NCBI RefSeq assembly: GCF_905220365.1
Contig: NC_061154.1
Location: 9,920,001-9,984,000, forward strand
Direction of reading: 5' to 3'
Source: Vanessa cardui
Lineage: Eukaryota > Arthropoda > Insecta > Lepidoptera > Nymphalidae
Length of the DNA: 64,000 nucleotides
Shown here piece after piece: positions 38,801-50,913 of the stretch. The position numbers and the translations under genes were made by a program. The notes beneath the pieces were generated by a model. The model searched no databases and had not been told where the DNA came from. It saw only the letters and a list, made by a program, of their open reading frames with translations. Every line of letters starts with the position of its first letter. Positions within the stretch are counted from its first letter, which is position 1.

Positions 38801-41800
38801 ATTATAGCGACATTGGTCAAAAGCCTAATAAACACGAGTTGTTAAATGCAAGAAAAGGAAATATCTGTACTGAGAAGCAGGACCGTATTTAACCTTTTGA
38901 AGGCCCTGGGCATATTAGTATAAAGGGGCGCCTATGAGAAAGTGCCCAATGAGAAGATGGTTCTCCTTATAAGTCACGTTTTTCGAAGGGATGGAAATCG
39001 AACTCGACGCGAGAGAGGACACTGATTTACGTGCTTTCCGAAGTAGGGGAATGTGGGTGCCAATTTCCTGATCTCGTGCTGCCAACTAGAATTCTTGGCA
39101 GAAAACACTAAGAATACGAACCGGGGCCTAGGTATTATAAGCTTAGCGATCGTCTTTAGAGTAATTAATTAAATTGTAATTTGTAAAACATATTCAATGC
39201 GTAGGTAATTTTGTACTTACATTAAGATTAGTACCTCGAGGTGTATCAAACACACATTTCAACTTGTAGTCCATAAGCTGATCAGGACTTATTTCCTTCC
39301 ACTAAAACAATCAATAAAATTGTGTTATTACATAGAGTTTGTATGAAATAATAAGTGAATGTAAACAGTTCAACATACCACTTGATCTATGTTAGTTTTT
39401 CCCTCGGGAGCAATAACACTTTGCACCATAAACTTATGTTTATGCTTTTCATTGGGGTCCACATGGACAGGCTGAGGAGTTACTGGAAACAATTTAATGA
39501 ATACTCGTCTCAATTCGTCTTTTATATCAAGAAATATGCTATCGATATCGTTTTGGTAACTTACTTGCTATGTCGACGTTGGAATTCGGTTCGAGCACCC
39601 CAGAGTTAGGACGAACGCAATACTTCTTTGGGGCCGTGGTCTTGATTTTGAACAAGACGGTATGCTCTGACGGGTTTGTCAACCTCATGTACGTTGTGTA
39701 GCCCAGTTCAAACATTCCTGAAAAATCAACTAAAAAATTCAATAATAACGACTATATCTTTAAGCATAGTCTGCACCGCAAACCTACGTGTGTGCTTATG
39801 TGATGTTTATCTCAATATCTTTCACGATTCTAAGATGTTTCAATTCGTTTTATTATTTCTAGGGTCGAGTGGTAGACATACATTTTTGTCATATAAGCTA
39901 AACCACTTACAGTCATACGTAAACAAATGCCAGCAATTGTTTACAGTCATACTGCTCGCTAATGATTTGATAGTTTACGTTAGGGGTCTTTATTCGAGAG
40001 TTCCTGGTATAATAATAATAATACGCGATAATACTATGTACTGAGATAAAATACATACTAAATAAGTTTAGTTGTGGTTCTGTTACTTCTGCAGCAAGGC
40101 TTCAGTCAATGAGCATATAAAATTTCGACAACATTGCTCTTTTTGATATCAATGTACTAACCGGTCTACTATCATAAATACATTCATAATAGTAATGGAA
40201 GAAAGGAACATCGAAAGAAGACTGCAAGACCGCACAAGGCTAATGCCTCATTGACATTTGCTCAGTTCACGAAAATTGTCCATTGACCGATACAGTACAG
40301 AAAACTTTATATGATCCTAATGATCATCAAAATATAACACCAAGACCACGTAAACGTTTTACTTATAACTACATATATAAGATAAACCGTCAGTTATTGG
40401 TCATCAAAGTTTTGGAGTGTAATTTCATTGTTTGATCTCACAGACCGGTTGTTATAAGAAGTACGCTAATTGGTGTACATTATATAATGGAGATCCATCA
40501 TGTGTTTCCACATGTCAGCTCTATCGAAGATAATTTTAGCATGCACACACGCAAAGAAAAGGTTTTGCAAAGGTTGGCAATTCGGGTAATTTTGTGGGGA
40601 GCTAGAAGCCCCCTGTCTTAATCCTATAGAATACACGTGAACAAGCAAGCAAAAGGTTAAGAGACTTGGAAATTTCGTAATGTCATTACAGAATAGGCGT
40701 AGCGAATATCGGAATAAAAACTAAATTATAAAAACGTCCTTACTCATCAGAGTAAGAGTGAATAATGACAATAACATTAAAAACAAACTGCACAAAATAT
40801 TTGTCAAAATGCAGTGAAATTAATGAATATCATTTATTTTTGTATCATATACATTGATATTGAATAAATTTCCAAGTCATTAAAATATAAACAATGGCTT
40901 AAAAACAATTATATGCAATACCAGATTGGCATCGCATTGATACAATCAATAAAATTTAATCAAAATCAATTAAAATTTAGCCGGCAAAGCTGAAGCACCC
41001 ATTATTTTTTTCAATATTTATTGGCTTTGTTTTTAATTGATATAAATTTTTATATATAGAAATACTAGAAAGAATGAAATGTATAGAAATACTTGTAAGT
41101 AGATATATTATAGTGTTTTATATTTCTAAATATTTGGTACAGTTCTTTTTTTTTTTTCAAAAAAGCTTTTAAGGTGCCATTTTTGTTTGAACCAACCAAT
41201 ATATTAAATAGAATAAAAAACACTATCATATTGAGAAAATGTCAGAGAAAATTTAACATGATATATAAAAGAAATGTAACCAATTACTTATAGGCCTACT
41301 CAAAAAGGAGCAATCAAAAATGAAAGATTAATGAAATTATATTTAGGTTGTTAATTGCATGATCATATTCTGTCGAAAATGGAAGAAGAAATTATATAAA
41401 ATTGTACACAATAATCAATACTACAAACAATTGGTAATATAAAGTTAAAATATATATTATTTAAAAAAAATACATTTACATAAATTGATATGATAATTAA
41501 TTGTTTGTTATTAATTTGTAACATCTGTATGTTCTAACGTTTATTGAACATTTATCAAATGATTTAATGTATGTTTATTTTGAAAAAGATTACTTAAATT
41601 AATTTATTAATTCAATAAGCAAACAAATTGATTACAATAATAGCCACTTGGTAAATAACAAATATTTTTATCAATGAAAGCAAACATCTTCCAAAACATT
41701 GATTAGTCTGTGCACAAAGCTACAGTATGCAAACGACAGGAAACCAAATTATTGTGAGTACTGATAAACTACAAAGTTAATAAATTCAGCATTTGTTGAT

Positions 41801-42963
41801 TCGCACACTATCTACTATGCATCGAAAAATTATAACGAACTACACTATCGACAAGACATCAATAACTGTATAAGGTTTCAACTCAAACGGTCCATCGAGT
41901 AAAGATTGTAAAATTAACATATTTATATATAAAATTATGAGAAAAGTTATTACAATAATAAAATCATTATGACAAGTAGTCATTATTAACTATGGTAATG
42001 AGTCAATTTTGTACTTGTTATGTTACAAATTTTTAACCGAATGAAAACTGTAGCATCAAAAGTTTATTATATGTAAAATCTGTATCTAATAATTTCAAAA
42101 TTAAATTTGGATTTATGAATCTTTATCTAAAAGCAGTAGAATGATAATTTACAATAATTACTGTCGGTTATAACAATTTGATTGTTTGTATTGCTTAATG
42201 AAGGCGGAATAAAGACTATTTTTATATGACACAAACATGAGATATTTTCTTTATAATGTCCAAATAAATAAAATTCAAAATATATTGATTATGAGTCTCA
42301 TATCAATATTTTTACAATTACCTACTAATGTTATTATAAACTAATGGAAATTTCTATCTGTTAATATGTAGGTAATTTGAGATTCTACATTATATTATTT
42401 ATTATAGTTATCCTTCCTTTATACCTAGGACAACTTCATAACTAGAAACAAAACGATTGTCATTTGGGATTTCATCATTGAAAATGTCATGTAAAATGTA
42501 GTCAATATGTAAGCAATCGAAATTTTCTTCCAATAAAGATCAATATGTAAAATGAAACATACAAAGGACATGTTTTAGAATCACATAGTGACTATACATC
42601 TATATATTTGCTTCAATTCACTATTGCTGGGTGTTCGGACAGGAGTACTATCTAATTGATAGATTGAACATATTTTCCGGATCGACAAGTTTATTCTGGT
42701 TTTGTACCTAATTACTCATTTTTACTATTATTACTAATCATTGTATCTTGTATTTTGCTATTATTAAAATAGAATATGTAAAACCGCACCCTGACAAAAT
42801 GCCGATATCTGGAAATAGAAACTCCATTTGTCAGCAGCTAACACGAAGTCTACAGCTCGACTTGTAATGCGGCGGTTGCAGTTTTTGAAGTACAAAACGA
42901 AAGGCACTTACCTTTGAACTTCAGTTCATTTTGCGGCTCTATAGTTAACACTTGGTTCGGCAT
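32810..42963 (-). CDS. Vap33: VAMP-associated protein VAP-33 (VAPA/VAPB family)
   Basis: Tail-anchored ER protein whose MSP domain binds FFAT motifs of partner proteins at membrane contact sites. Coding exons on the minus strand: 42963-42912, 39717-39565, 39482-39379, 39301-39221, 38758-38669, 36408-36295, 32974-32810. They total 759 nt (252 aa plus stop) with matching phases, close to the 240-270 aa of the family. The MSP domain spans residues 1 to about 120, with the family signature FKIKTTAPKKYCVRPNSGVL; Pro54 aligns with human VAPB Pro56. A coiled coil follows (exon 6, SENLESDLQKATNEV...LRHENLRLK), then a C-terminal transmembrane helix, MPWIATAIAMALLGIIIGKF, with a GIIIG (GxxxG) dimerisation motif. 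The last exon is GC-rich compared with the rest. Exon 4 is ended at the GTAAGT donor (39220-39219); an earlier in-frame GTAC (39234) would also give an open frame but a weaker site. Introns hold a MITE, a Tc1 relic, a microsatellite and repeat fragments. Confidence 0.95.
33109..33671. mobile_element. 563-bp TA-flanked MITE in VAP-33 intron
   Basis: The left end (TAGTCTGTTCGCGTTAAGAA...) is repeated in inverse orientation at the right end. Match is perfect for the first 25 nt or so; after a short indel a second block (TGACCAATCAAATCT) matches too. TA lies outside both ends, as in the Tc1/mariner superfamily; extension of the palindrome to TATA leaves the exact boundary uncertain by 2 nt. Between the arms is a minus-strand open stretch ending at 33297 with CEKCCDHVLQEEIAMWDLDN, not recognised. 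The element lies in the last VAP-33 intron. Confidence 0.75.
34336..34561 (+). repeat. Common insect interspersed repeat ('GCCCGCCCCGGCTTCGC' type)
   Basis: It starts TACTAGCGGCCCGCCCCGGC and ends with GACCGACTTTGTTTTATAAT and TTTAGTGAT. This is the usual beginning and end of a very abundant lepidopteran repeat that also contains an 'AACTGCATGAAAATCTGTTC'-like core, present here at 34486-34515. The superfamily is not assigned. Confidence 0.6.
35907..35950 (+). repeat. (TG)n microsatellite
   Basis: Twelve uninterrupted TG units followed by interrupted TTTG/TGGG units. It lies in the last VAP-33 intron. Confidence 0.9.
38879..39130. repeat. Degenerate interspersed repeat in VAP-33 intron
   Basis: This segment is less AT-rich than its surroundings and contains phrases typical of a lepidopteran retroposon: GGAATGTGGGTGCCAATTTC, TGATCTCGTGCTGCCAACT and TTGGCAGAAAACACTAAGAA. 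No ORF; exact ends are not defined. Confidence 0.4.
40500..40640 (+). pseudogene. Tc1/mariner transposase relic in VAP-33 intron
   Basis: A plus-strand frame reads EDNFSMHTRKEKVLQ...LWGARSP and then, after a one-base shift, CLNPIEYT. This matches the Tc1-family catalytic block, which normally reads QDN..HT.....W-(P/A)-(A/S)-RSPDLNPIE. The acidic residue expected before LNPIE is lost and the frame is broken, so it is dead. Sequence from about 40195 (RRKTARPHK-like) may be the same relic. It is unrelated to VAP-33 coding. Confidence 0.6.
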
Positions 42964-43069
42964 TTTGTGTTAATTATTGTATTTCGTAAGCAAAATTAAC
43001 GGATCAAGATTATCTTTATAATCGAGATGTCGGCCACAGTAAAGATGAATGACGAATTCGAAATGCGCA

Positions 43070-43081
43070 TTGCGCATGCGT
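43070..43081. promoter_or_regulatory. NRF1-like palindromic site upstream of VAP-33
   Basis: TTGCGCATGCGT, 107 nt upstream of the VAP-33 ATG, matches the palindromic NRF1 consensus YGCGCAYGCGCR except at the last positions. A second half-site (ATGCGCAT, 43063-43070) is adjacent. Such GC-rich palindromes are conspicuous in this AT-rich DNA. Function is inferred. Confidence 0.4.
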
Positions 43082-44193
43082 TCTCTTTCTTTTTATGTAC
43101 AAGTGCCATATTCTGAAACTTTTATGTTGCCACACTAAATAGTAGTTAATGTTCACACTGCATACTATCGATTAGAATCGTTCTTTATATAAAATCTTGT
43201 TTTGTTTTTCGTTAAAAATAAGTTTAATTAACCTTTTTAGAAATGGATCAATGGCAGAGGCCTATATTGTAAAATAGTAAGCATACGCTTTGAATGCGTA
43301 TTTAATTTTAGACTTATATTAGATAAGATATACTGTCGGATAACACTGTAATTTTGGACTCTTATGCATAATCAGGAGTCTATGTTAAACATGAAAAAGC
43401 CTTAATTTTCTTTATAACTGTATACCCGATTTCATCCTCTAGGGTGTTAAATTTTCTGAAACCTTTTATCTACTATTTTATACTCAGACGTAGAAGAAAA
43501 AATTACCTTTTATATTAAAAATTATAATAAGCTATCACAATAACATTCATTCCATGTCACCTATTTAAGACATAAATTCTAATATATTTTTTTAATATTA
43601 GTTGTTAATTCATCAAATGACAAATTCATCATCTAAATTGAGTTTGACAAATTCTCTCTCAATAGTTAAGTTTTTTGTAACGCATACCTGTACAAAATTT
43701 AACTAGTCCTAGATCTTAAAAAAAATTAGATATATAATATACATGTATAATTATGTTATGAACATAACATTTTTCTTTTTTAATTTTTGTCATCAATTAT
43801 TCACAGGTAATTTAAAGTATGATTTAAAAAATAAAAGGTGCGTGTTAAATTATCAATAATATTTAAAAATAAAAATCGTGTTTTTTGCCTTTTGAAATTT
43901 GGAATATATTTTCTATGGCAGCATATTAATCTGTGGTTCATTTTTTTATCTACTATTATGCATTATCTGTTACTTGTGGCTGTATAAAAATTCCCCTGAT
44001 CATGAAATTGGGGAATTGCGAAAAAAATTATTGACTTATTTATTTTTAGTTGTGATAAAAATTTTATATGATGAATTGAAGACAAATAATACAAAATTTT
44101 TGATATTGATTAATTTTATAATTCACATTTTTTGTAAACAAATATTTATTTTTCATGTGAATTCAACAATCAGATATTTGGTGATTGCATAAT

Positions 44194-44217
44194 ATGCCCG
44201 GCTTATTTCTGCTCTAA
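44194..44217 (+). promoter_or_regulatory. Seven-codon upstream ORF before the Pdp start
   Basis: ATG...TAA (MPGLFLL) ends two bases before the main ATG at 44220, in a different frame. If it is in the mRNA leader, it would favour reinitiation or leaky scanning. The transcription start is unknown, so its presence in mRNA is not shown. Confidence 0.3.
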
Positions 44218-44219
44218 AT

Positions 44220-47200
44220 ATGAATTATTCTAATATAAATGTAGTCATTAGTACATATTTAAAAGTAGATCGCAGTTTTAAGCAAAAATTGTCTAATATT
44301 TGGTACAAGAGCTGCGCGTTTGACGATCGATGTCAATTTAAATATATTGCCTTGGGATCCAGATTCTTTCACTCTTCACATGCAAGAAGACAAGTAAAAA
44401 AAGATGGTGTTGAAGTTCTTTTATCACCACAAGAAGTAAGTTTTGAAAGTTTATATCACGTATTATTTTATTGTTAAATTATTAAAAAAAATTGCCATCA
44501 AACAATTATAATATTATTCTTAGTTTGAAACTTCCCACTTAAAACTATATTTATATATAACTGCAGCATGTTATTATTTTCCTTAAAAATGTAATAAGTA
44601 TATTCTAAATGTATATTACATGCTCTTTTCATTTACATTTTATCCAATAATAAATTACATTGATACAATTTCAATCAAAACAATTACAATTCAACTAAAG
44701 AACATTGAGAGGAAATATGTTCATTTGCTTGTTAGTTTATTGCTGCGAATAATGTTTCCCTTAGCAACTCAAATAACAATTAATACGAGTCTAACCATAG
44801 CAACACATACAACATATATCACAAACATTTTAATAGAGATGATTAAAAAAATATTCAGGACTGCATCAAGATATTTAGTGTAGAAGTACTTTCTAGATTC
44901 TATTAGAAAAGAAGTACTATGAATAGGTAAAATCTCATAAGCATGTCCAAAACTGATACTGAAATTAGTAAAAACCTTTTTATATATTTATGAACATAGT
45001 AATTGCCAGCAAAAATAATAATATGTGACTAATTGAATCTATACAATCACTTATATAGTAAATTAATCAATTATGGCTTGCTCTAAAATTTCTAACTTTT
45101 TAACAAAATCTATTATACAAGTATTTTATTTTAAAAATATATAGTCTTATTATATTAAAAATTAATAAAAAGTTTCTATAAAAAAGAATCTATTGTAATA
45201 TTTATGAGTTATAATATCATTATAAATTAGATTTCATATATTACAATTATTGAGTATTTTCCATAATATTTTTCTCGTTCATTTTAATATTGCTTCGCAA
45301 GATGTCTTGTTTTTTATCTGAGTGTGAAATGTGTAGGTTTTTAGGGTTGTATTTTATAAGAAGTTTAAATATGCAATCATGTTTAGCAGCAGAAGCTCAA
45401 TATATCAACAGTGTATTATGAACCATTTACAGCATCAAAATTAAAAAGGATACATGCAACTTTAATGAATAGATAAGAGACCTATAGATAATACTGTTAA
45501 TGTGAAGTTGTCCGCTGACCATTCAAAAGTGGAACAAATCTATTCAAACTTAAGGTTCAATTTCCAAGAGAAAGTCTAATCCTTATATAACTTTGATTGT
45601 CAGCTTATCTAGTATTATGTAAAAAAAATAACTAATTTAATAGAAGATGTAGTAGACTGTTACTGCCAGTAACAAAAAACTAAATCATGATATTTATATG
45701 CTCCAAATCATTTAAATGTCTCATCGGATATATTATTTTAAAGTTTTAGAGAAATGTTATGAATGCAAAACATATCTCCAAAGTATAAGCGGAGTTTTCC
45801 TCTTGCATCTCCTTGGTTTTCAATCATAACTCAAAATAAAATATAAATCGAGTTAATAAGTAAATTCTAGGGCAGGTGAAAAAGATTAGCATAGCTTTTT
45901 AAAATTTGATTGGAATAAAAATGATAATTTAAAGCTGATTATAAAATGTGTGACCAAAGTTTTTGTTGATATCTTTTTTTACAAATGTAAAAATAGACAA
46001 TATTTGTGTTATAGTTTTAATTATGTTCTCGAAAATTAAGTTATATCAGAAATTATGTTACACTTCACAGTATATGTAATGTAATGTGTTATAAAGTGCT
46101 ATGAATTAAAAATAAAGAATTTAAATGTGTGTAAAGGGTTAAATATTAAATGTATTTTTTTATTTTATTACAATACTTTTAAAAATATTAGTATTGCAGT
46201 AAAGGTAACACCTTCAAATTTTTGTAAACTACATACTACTTATGCCCGTATAATTACAACTCTATTTCATTCTATATAACAAATATGTTGTTCACAAAAT
46301 ATACAGTGTAAAATTATTTGTTTAAAACCAGTCTTAAAATTGCTGTTTTTTTATTTCAGGTTACAGTAATTCTTCGAAAAAATGAATACAATAAAGAGTT
46401 TCCATATGGTTCAGTCAAGTCTTATGACTCTAATCAGCTATCGTCCAATGTCCCCATCGAGGATACCAGATGTGAAGCACGGTGCAAAATGACATCAGGT
46501 AAATAATTGTTTAATTATTTAGAAGTGAATGTGATTTAATTCATCAGCTTCATTAGGTAAGTTTCAACATAGTACAGCTAAAATAGTGTGTTTTCTGATA
46601 TTAATTTAAAAATAATTAGTACTGGCCGAATTGATATAAATTGAAATATATTTAATAATAATGGCAGTCAACTTAAAATACAACAGAATAAACTTCAGTT
46701 GAAGTTGTTTGGATAGAGCAATGTGTAGGCTGAATTTCTGCTAAGTACTTCATCTTTAGAAGTTCTAAAGAGACATTTGTTGGTGATATTGGATAATCTG
46801 CAAGTATACCATACAGATTCTTATACTGGAAAACCTAGAGAGCTAAAAACATCAGAATGTAGTTATCGCGGTTTACTTTGGGTGAGGACAATTAAAAAAA
46901 TCTATATTTACCCATTGATTAACCAAAGAAATATGTCCAATATATATACAATTGTAAATATATTAAATCAAAATCAAAATGCATCCCTATCATATCCTTT
47001 AATCAATATAAGAATAGAAAGTCTTAAAAGTAGCATCAATTATTTATATAGAGATAGCAATGGGGTAATCCTTGTACCTAGAGCTATATAAGCTGGTGGT
47101 GCAAAATATCTTTTAAAGTATGTTTGTTGTGTTGTTGATGTAGCTCCAGGCTCATTGAGTTCAGTGTGGCAACCCTAAATTGAACGGAAAATTTCTGTAT

Positions 47201-49485
47201 TGAATAGTTTAAGAGTGAATGGAATAAGTGCACCAATTCAATGTGCTTGAACCATACTACTTCAATCTGGTTGAAATTGTTGTAGACAACCTCCGTAATA
47301 TAACTTGTTCTCCATTCCTTTTTGTGAGGTTTCTGCACTGAAATTAACTTTGTAATCGTAATAGTAAAGTATGGACATTTTAAAATTAATCAATTAATCA
47401 ATCAAAAATCAAAAATCAAAATCAAAATAAACTTTATTCAAGTAGGCTTTTATAAGCACTTTTGAATCGTCATTTTACAATTAAGTGAAGCTACCAACAG
47501 CTACAATAATAATGAAAGATTACTTCTCTTCACAAAAACATATCTTACATAATTAAATAGTGGTATTTATATCTAACGAGATTACATTTATATCATTGTC
47601 TAGTCTATCAATCAACATTTTATCTTGTTAAATATGTATTTACAGTTTAGGTGTCTACTACCTTGTAAGGTTTTCGTAATTCGTATTTTTCTGAGAAAAT
47701 AAGGTGATTTAAAACTGGGGTCATCTCTTATCCTCTTGGTTTAAAATCATCATTCACTTTACGTTCAACGAAATTGTGAGCTATACATTATTTTTTTATA
47801 TTCTGTTAACTAAAAATTAAAACTAAATATACACGAACTATCTTAAACAGATGTCCTTCTATTTGTATTTAGATTAAATTCAACATATATAAACAAGTAA
47901 ATATATGAAATGGAATTATAGGCACAAATACAACTTATTTTATAGCTTTTGAAATAATTGCTAGATTTTCCATTTTATTATAATAAAAGGCAAAAACTCA
48001 CCTTAACCATATAAATTAATTCACCCAAACAAGCTAAGGTATGACATTTAGGCGCTCATCAATTAATAAACATGAAATAAAATAAATATTTCAAATTTTC
48101 CACATTTACCATGTAAATAATCCTACTGTAGCCTAAAGCTTTTTAGTCTATATTAGATTATTTTTTTTTTAAATAATAAACAAAATATTTAATTTTTTAA
48201 AAATGTAATATTAGTAATAGTATGATATTTTCAGAGATTTTAATTATTTGTAATGTATGTTACAGGTTTTCTCATGGGGGTATTTGATGGTCACGGTGGG
48301 CCTGCATGTGCACAAGTAATATCGAAACGGTTGTTTAAATATATTGCTGCTGCGCTACTACCTCTAGGTCTCTTGCAAAAATATATTAAACAGGATCCTC
48401 GAGAGCTGTTAATAGAAACTTTTAATGATAGAGTAAGGATAATTTTATAAATTTTTTTACATTTTTAGCACAAATGTACTAATTATTTCTTATTTCAGGC
48501 AGAAATTGTGCAAGATCTTAAGTCAATATATGATAATAGTTTTAATAAATTTTTAAACAAACTGCTATTAACTGCCAAGGATGAGATTAACATTGAGGCA
48601 TCATTGGAAAATGGAATTATGGAATTAGATAGTGACTTATCCAGAGAAGTGGTAGACCTTTACAAAGAAAATAATACTGTTAACCATAAAACTCTGTCCG
48701 TAGCGTTATCTGGTGCCGTAGCTTGTATGTCCTACATAGATGGTCCACATATGTATGTTGCCAATGTTGGCGACTGCAATGCTGTTGTTGGAACAATGAA
48801 TGAAGATAACGAATGGTTTGCTCAAAAGATAACCAAAGAACATAATACAGAAAATTTTGATGAACTAAAGAGAATTTGGAATGAGCATCCCGATGAAGAG
48901 CGTAAAACTGTTATAAGAAGGGACAGGCTCTTAGGAGAACTGGCCCCTTTACGAAGTATGGGTGATTATAGATATAAGTGGACCACTGAAATTTTATCTG
49001 AATTGGTGGTACCGCTGATAGGACAGAAGGCGATTCCCGCAAATTATTATACACCACCATATCTGACAGCAAAGCCTGACATTTTTTATCACAGACTGAC
49101 ACCAAAGGACAAATTTTTAATAATAGCCTCGGATGGCTTGTGGGATATGATGACACCTCTGCAAGCCGTTAAATTAGTCGGGGAACATATGAAGGGAAAA
49201 GTGTTTTTCAATCCCCTTAAGCTTCCTAAAAAGAATATTCAGCTGGGAGATTTAAATGATCTATTAATGCACAGGAAAGAGAGTTTGAAGAGCAAACCAA
49301 AGGATCGAAATGCAGCCACACATCTCATAAGACATGCTATTGGTGGAACGGAGTATGGTGTTGATCACTCGAGACTGGCTCATTTGTTGAGCCTGTCACC
49401 TGACGTTAGTCGCATGTTTAGAGACGATATGACTGTCACCGTAGTCTACTTTGATTCAGAATATCTGAGACAGTGTCCAGCTTGA
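44220..49485 (+). CDS. Pdp: Pyruvate dehydrogenase phosphatase catalytic subunit, mitochondrial (PDP1-like)
   Basis: PP2C-type protein phosphatase that dephosphorylates and reactivates pyruvate dehydrogenase E1-alpha in the mitochondrial matrix. Four coding exons: 44220-44435, 46360-46498, 48266-48432, 48499-49485, total 1509 nt (502 aa plus stop), phases 0/1/0 consistent. Human PDP1 is about 537 aa. The first 55 residues are Lys/Arg- and Ser-rich without a long acidic run and end in RFFHSSHARR, fitting a matrix-targeting presequence. PP2C metal-site motifs are present: GVFDGHGG (exon 3), ANVGDCNAVVG, KEHN, RLLGELAPLRSMGD, IASDGLWDMM and FRDDMTVTVVYF. Intron 1 (1.9 kb) is AT-rich with no feature; intron 2 (1.8 kb) carries a LINE fragment. 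The ATG follows a short upstream ORF. The gene is divergent from VAP-33. Name confidence is high because of the PDP-specific HNTENFDELKR..HP and DRLLGxLxPxR segments. Confidence 0.94.
47399..47497 (-). mobile_element. 5'-truncated CR1-like LINE fragment in Pdp intron 2
   Basis: The (AATCAAA)n-type tail and adjoining 3' UTR match the 3' end of the full-length LINE at 53093-53188. The two are identical from the last tail unit through TTAAGTGAAGCTACCA, about 80 nt, and then diverge. It is in the same orientation as the larger copy (minus strand) and antisense to Pdp. Confidence 0.85.
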
Positions 49486-50356
49486 ATTTTAAATGTTATA
49501 GTTATTACTGTGGACTATTACCGTGCCTTCCAACTAAACTGTGTACTCTGTCTTTTTGAGTAAAAATTACATGTTTGTCAATTTTTATGTTCCTAAAAAG
49601 TTGAGTGATATGTGTACCTATACTTACATTGTTGTGACCTTATTTAAATTAATTTTGTGTAATGCGAATGACTTATGTGAATTTTAATTTATTTATTTTA
49701 ATTTAATAGTTATGTTTATAATTTGAAATTGAATTGAATTTTATTATCACTGCGAACAATGTTTATATCAATCGTGTATCTAATTATAATTGTAGATATA
49801 TAAATAACTAGTCCACCAGATAAATACGTAATATAATTAATAAAAAAATTATAATTATTCAGTGACTTATTTTCGTTATTTTGTTTGTACTTAAGTGATG
49901 GTGTCTTATAGTTTGAAACATCAAAACTGAAGGCATTTGTATGACGAAATGAAGTGAATGCGATCACGATTAGGGATGGTCTGTTGGCATAATTATGGTC
50001 ATATAATGAGGGATACTTCATATACATGGGCTGTAGGTTGATGGATAATCTTGGTCGCGTTTTGTTTTATTTCGAATTGTCATCAATGTTAATGTGCAAA
50101 TTGACAACGAATAGTTTTTAACTTATGATATTTGTAACCATATTTACAGCCATTGGTAAGGGTTTTGAGCATATTCCGTCACTCATCACCTCCGGTATTG
50201 GAGTAGCGTCTTGGAATAAACTCTAAATCCTCTCTAAAATATGAAGTGAAACCCATTGCCCAGCTAGGGATGTGGGGTATTACACGCTGTTGTTAGTTTT
50301 ATTAGACACTGACAAATAAAAAATGATTCTCCTTTCCGAATCCTATTGAGTGGAAC
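49486..50356. other. 3' UTR and flank of Pdp
   Basis: AT-rich. AATAAA candidates occur near 49840 and 50214. A short GAATTGAATT run at 49728-49740 resembles a LINE tail but is too short to call. No ORF of interest. Confidence 0.4.
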
Positions 50357-50359
50357 TTA

Positions 50360-50913
50360 GGCCCAGCACACACGGCGCAACGCAACTGCAACGTAACTGC
50401 AACGAAACCCTTCTGAAATTATTAGTTTGAAACTCGTTTCAATCGATTTCCACACACGCAGCAACCTCACGGCTCACAATCAGTTCGGTTTTCTGAGAGA
50501 ATAGAAGTCTGCAAAATGTCTATTTCAAGTGATGAAGAAGTTGTGGTTATGTATTTATATCTTCGACAAAGGAGAAGGCGTAAAAGAAGAACTATGTAGA
50601 TACATCCCTACATTGATATTAATATCAACTGTCGTATGTTTGTGGCTGCCAAAGCATTGCAAGAAACTGATAGAAAATTCATGGATTGTTATCGTATGCC
50701 ATTTTGTTCATGAAAAAGGCGCGAAATCCGAAGAAACGCAAACACGAGTTTCCTGCACGCCGGTTTCATTGCAACTGGTTTGAAACGCGTTTCCAACAAG
50801 TTTCATACAGGTTGCGTCGTGTGCGGTCTCTCAAAGGAGTCTATGGCTGAAACTCAAAAGTAACTAGAAGTCGCAGTTTCGTTGCAAATGCGTTGCGCCG
50901 TGTGTGCTGGGCC
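50360..50913 (+). mobile_element. PIF/Harbinger-type non-autonomous element (554 bp)
   Basis: A perfect 25-bp terminal inverted repeat beginning GGCCCAGCACACACGG is flanked by TTA on both sides (50357-50359 and 50914-50916), the three-base TWA target duplication of PIF/Harbinger elements. The sub-terminal regions are rich in GCAAC/GTTGC words repeated in both orientations. The interior contains a decayed transposase N-terminus. The perfect TIR suggests a recent insertion. Confidence 0.85.
50516..50713 (+). pseudogene. Decayed Harbinger transposase N-terminal fragment
   Basis: It opens MSISSDEEVVVMYLYLRQRR and continues RRKRRTM, then a TAG at 50597-50599, after which the same frame reads IHPYIDININC...ETDRKFMDCYRMP. 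This is the layout of HARBI1-type transposase N-termini, where a (W)-(V/I)-HP motif precedes a FHTL-(n)-FF-x-YFRM segment. The TAG stands where a Trp codon is usual. The catalytic domain is absent, so the fragment cannot encode an active enzyme. Confidence 0.6.

Larger units (their letters stand above)
42964..44219. promoter_or_regulatory. Shared upstream region of divergent VAP-33 and Pdp genes
   Basis: The two start codons face away from each other across 1256 bp. The half near VAP-33 (42780-43100) is less AT-rich and contains the NRF1-like site; the half near Pdp is very AT-rich. No TATA box position can be argued. An ORF at 43899-44192 is a hydrophobic translation of AT-rich DNA and is not called a gene. 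Coordinated transcription is an inference from geometry. Confidence 0.45.

Noticed and set aside
39235..39235. Alternative donor after CCTCGAG (39234-39233, GTACTA) for VAP-33 exon 4
   Set aside because: The downstream GTAAGT donor is much stronger and keeps the frame with exon 5.
43899..44192. 97-codon hydrophobic ORF just upstream of Pdp
   Set aside because: It starts at a TTG, is a T-rich translation typical of AT-rich DNA, has no domain, and sits in the divergent promoter interval.
46777..47091. 104-codon ORF in Pdp intron 2
   Set aside because: No domain; the alternative of a LINE fragment is not supported by motifs. It lies between exons whose phases already match.
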